A DNA stretch of 64,000 nt, taken from the NCBI RefSeq assembly GCF_004168255.1, contig NZ_SEWG01000001.1, positions 62,001 to 126,000 of the forward strand, given 5' to 3'. Below the pieces are notes generated by a model, which was given only the letters and a program-made list of their open reading frames with translations, was not told the origin of the DNA and did no database searches. The DNA is from Mucilaginibacter terrigena (GTDB lineage Bacteria; Bacteroidota; Bacteroidia; Sphingobacteriales; Sphingobacteriaceae). Each line of letters opens with the position of its first letter. Position 1 is the first letter of the stretch. Both the position numbers and the translations under genes were made by a program. Below are positions 62,350 through 64,000 of this stretch, in pieces.

Positions 62350-64000
62350 ATGGCAAAATTCGACCGATTTATAGAAAATATCGAAGCCTGGTACAACTCT
62401 TTCGCTCACCGCATCAGAAGGTCAGTTCTTTACAAAAAATGGGATGCTGCTACTGCAGATAAGCGTACCAGGAGGCGGATCCAGATCCAACAGCATGATA
62501 TTATGGACTGTGGGGCCGCCTGTCTTGCATCTATAGCTGCTTATTATAATTTGAACATGCCAATCGCCCGGATCAGGCAAATGGCCTCTACCGATAAAAA
62601 GGGAACCAACCTGCTTGGGCTGATCGAAGCATCTGCGCAGTTAGGCTTTTCAGCCAAGGGGGTTAAAGGCGATTTTGATAACCTGTTCGAGATCCCGGTG
62701 CCTACCATCGCGCATGTATTACTGCCAAACCATTTGCAGCATTATGTGGTCATCTATAAAGTAACCGATACGTTTGTAGAGGTGATGGATCCCGGCGACG
62801 GCCTGTTACATGAACTCCCGCACGAAACGTTTAAAAAGATATGGACAGGCGTTTTAGTGTTGCTTGCCCCAACTGAAACCTTTATAGCCGGAGACCGGAA
62901 GGTATCCGTTGAAAAGCGTTTCTGGCAATTGTTAAAACCACATAAGGGTATGCTGCTGCAGGTGCTGCTCGGCGCCATTGTGTATACGATCTTAGGCCTT
63001 TCTACGGCGATATTCCTGCAGAAGATAGTGGATAATGTACTGCCCGAAGATAACCGAAACCTGCTAAACCTGATGGGTGTAGTGATGGTGGTGATTATAT
63101 TCCTGCAGGTTTTTATCAATCATGCCCGAACGCTTATTACGCTTAAAACGGGCCAACAGATTGATGCGCGTTTGATACTGGGTTATTACAAACACCTTTT
63201 AAGGTTACCCCAGCAATTTTTTGACAGTATGCGGGTAGGTGAAATTATCTCGCGGATAAACGATGCGGTCAAGATCCGTTCGTTTATCAACGAGGTGCTG
63301 GTCATGTTCGCTGTGAACATTTTCATTCTTATCTTTTCCTTTGCGCTGATGTTTACCTATTACTGGAAACTGGCGCTCATTATGCTCGTGATCGTCCCTA
63401 TCTTCGCGTTCATCTATAAACTATCCGACAGGCTGAACAGGAGCACCCAGCGTAAGCTGATGGAGAACGCCGCAGACCTGCAAACGCAACTGGTGGAATC
63501 GGTGAACGCGATCTCGACCATCAAGCGTTTCGGGCTGGAAGAATTTGCCAACTTTAAAACCGAGACCCGTTTTATCAACATGCTGAAAACGGTGTTCCGC
63601 TCGGCAACCAACTCTTTATGGGTAGGCAACCTCAGCAGTTTTACATCGACCACATTTACAGTTATCCTATTATGGTCAGGCTCGGCATTTGTGCTGGATA
63701 AGATCATTACGCCGGGTGAATTGCTTTCATTTTACTCGATCATCGGTTATTTTATGGGGCCGGTAGCCAGCCTGATCGGTATGAACAAAACCCTGCAGGA
63801 TGCCCGCATCGCCGCCGACAGGCTGTTCGAGATCATGGACATGGAACAGGAACCAGTTGAGAACCGTGCCGAACTGACACCGGACATGGTAGGGGATATT
63901 AAATTCAAAGATGTTCACTTTCGTTATGGTACCCGTAATAACGTATTCGAGGGGCTCGATCTTCAGATCTCAAAGGGAAAGATCACGGCCATCGTCGGCG
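62350..64000 (+). CDS. C39-peptidase ABC exporter, runs off the window
   Basis: 550 residues are visible; the gene continues beyond the right edge. A C39 peptidase (about 40-175) has Gln48, catalytic Cys54 in QHDIMDCGAACL, His131 in HYVVIYK and Asp147 in VMDPGDG. A six-helix transmembrane domain (about 195-480) follows, then the start of the nucleotide-binding domain (IKFKDVHFRYG...LQISKGKITAIVG, the first part of Walker A). It removes the GG leader and exports the mature peptide, so the three peptide genes are its likely substrates. ATG 62350 is 3 bases after the adaptor gene. Confidence 0.95.
   Translation, partial: MAKFDRFIENIEAWYNSFAHRIRRSVLYKKWDAATADKRTRRRIQIQQHDIMDCGAACLASIAAYYNLNMPIARIRQMASTDKKGTNLLGLIEASAQLGFSAKGVKGDFDNLFEIPVPTIAHVLLPNHLQHYVVIYKVTDTFVEVMDPGDGLLHELPHETFKKIWTGVLVLLAPTETFIAGDRKVSVEKRFWQLLKPHKGMLLQVLLGAIVYTILGLSTAIFLQKIVDNVLPEDNRNLLNLMGVVMVVIIFLQVFINHARTLITLKTGQQIDARLILGYYKHLLRLPQQFFDSMRVGEIISRINDAVKIRSFINEVLVMFAVNIFILIFSFALMFTYYWKLALIMLVIVPIFAFIYKLSDRLNRSTQRKLMENAADLQTQLVESVNAISTIKRFGLEEFANFKTETRFINMLKTVFRSATNSLWVGNLSSFTSTTFTVILLWSGSAFVLDKIITPGELLSFYSIIGYFMGPVASLIGMNKTLQDARIAADRLFEIMDMEQEPVENRAELTPDMVGDIKFKDVHFRYGTRNNVFEGLDLQISKGKITAIVG

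Overview
The window looks like chromosomal DNA of a Bacteroidota bacterium, most likely Sphingobacteriaceae and close to Mucilaginibacter or Pedobacter. This is inferred from gene content and promoter style, not from a database search. The signs are TAnnTTTG -7 promoter boxes, lipoproteins with Cys-Lys-Lys after the signal peptide, many AraC-type regulators, families typical of the group (DUF4386, DUF3943, KTSC with J domain, TIGR02757, OmpP1/FadL) and numerous palindromic intergenic repeats. No rRNA, CRISPR array, transposase or integrase was seen.

Layout. 1-4400: minus-strand operons of small oxidoreductases, lipoproteins, DoxX, SnoaL-like and flavodoxin-like proteins, controlled from a divergent Crp/Fnr regulator whose promoter carries a 10-bp perfect inverted repeat. 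5100-10800: an AraC regulator, a 120-bp remnant of a thioredoxin-reductase-like gene, and three transcription units that share one promoter architecture (two RTCCT/AGGAY repeats 21 bp apart, then exactly 18 bp to the -7 box). This is probably a local regulon. 11100-14900: tRNA-Ser and a cell-envelope cluster (YihY, thioesterase, MltG, rhodanese, PASTA). 14969-20602: an AraC regulator facing a redox operon with a cytosolic aldo/keto reductase, a frameshifted cupin, a SnoaL-like protein, a Tat-exported aldo/keto reductase, an SMP-30-like propeller and a lipoprotein flavodoxin. 20700-32300: ddl, an AraC regulator, SDR, MgtC, zinc alcohol dehydrogenase, acetyltransferase, M16 peptidase, START and J/KTSC proteins. 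32400-38700: three sensor histidine kinases with no response regulator beside them. 38900-59700: mostly housekeeping and envelope genes (DUF3943 protein, MATE, rpsO, pnp, udk, LysM protein, dps, OmpP1/FadL, proS, metB-like, NdpA-like, mnmE) separated by repeat elements, one of which lies in frame inside a coding sequence.

60078-64000 (right end): a secretion locus. Two tandem near-identical peptide genes and a third divergent one encode double-glycine leader peptides. They are followed by an HlyD-type adaptor and a C39-peptidase ABC exporter that runs off the window. The peptides share a conserved core pattern (LLS, then SLGNDI or SVGNDI 19 residues later). This is the best candidate for an undescribed system: a Bacteroidota peptide or bacteriocin export locus with no modification enzyme visible in the window.

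Gene starts were adjusted from the longest open frames wherever signal peptides, family N-termini or promoters argued for an internal start.
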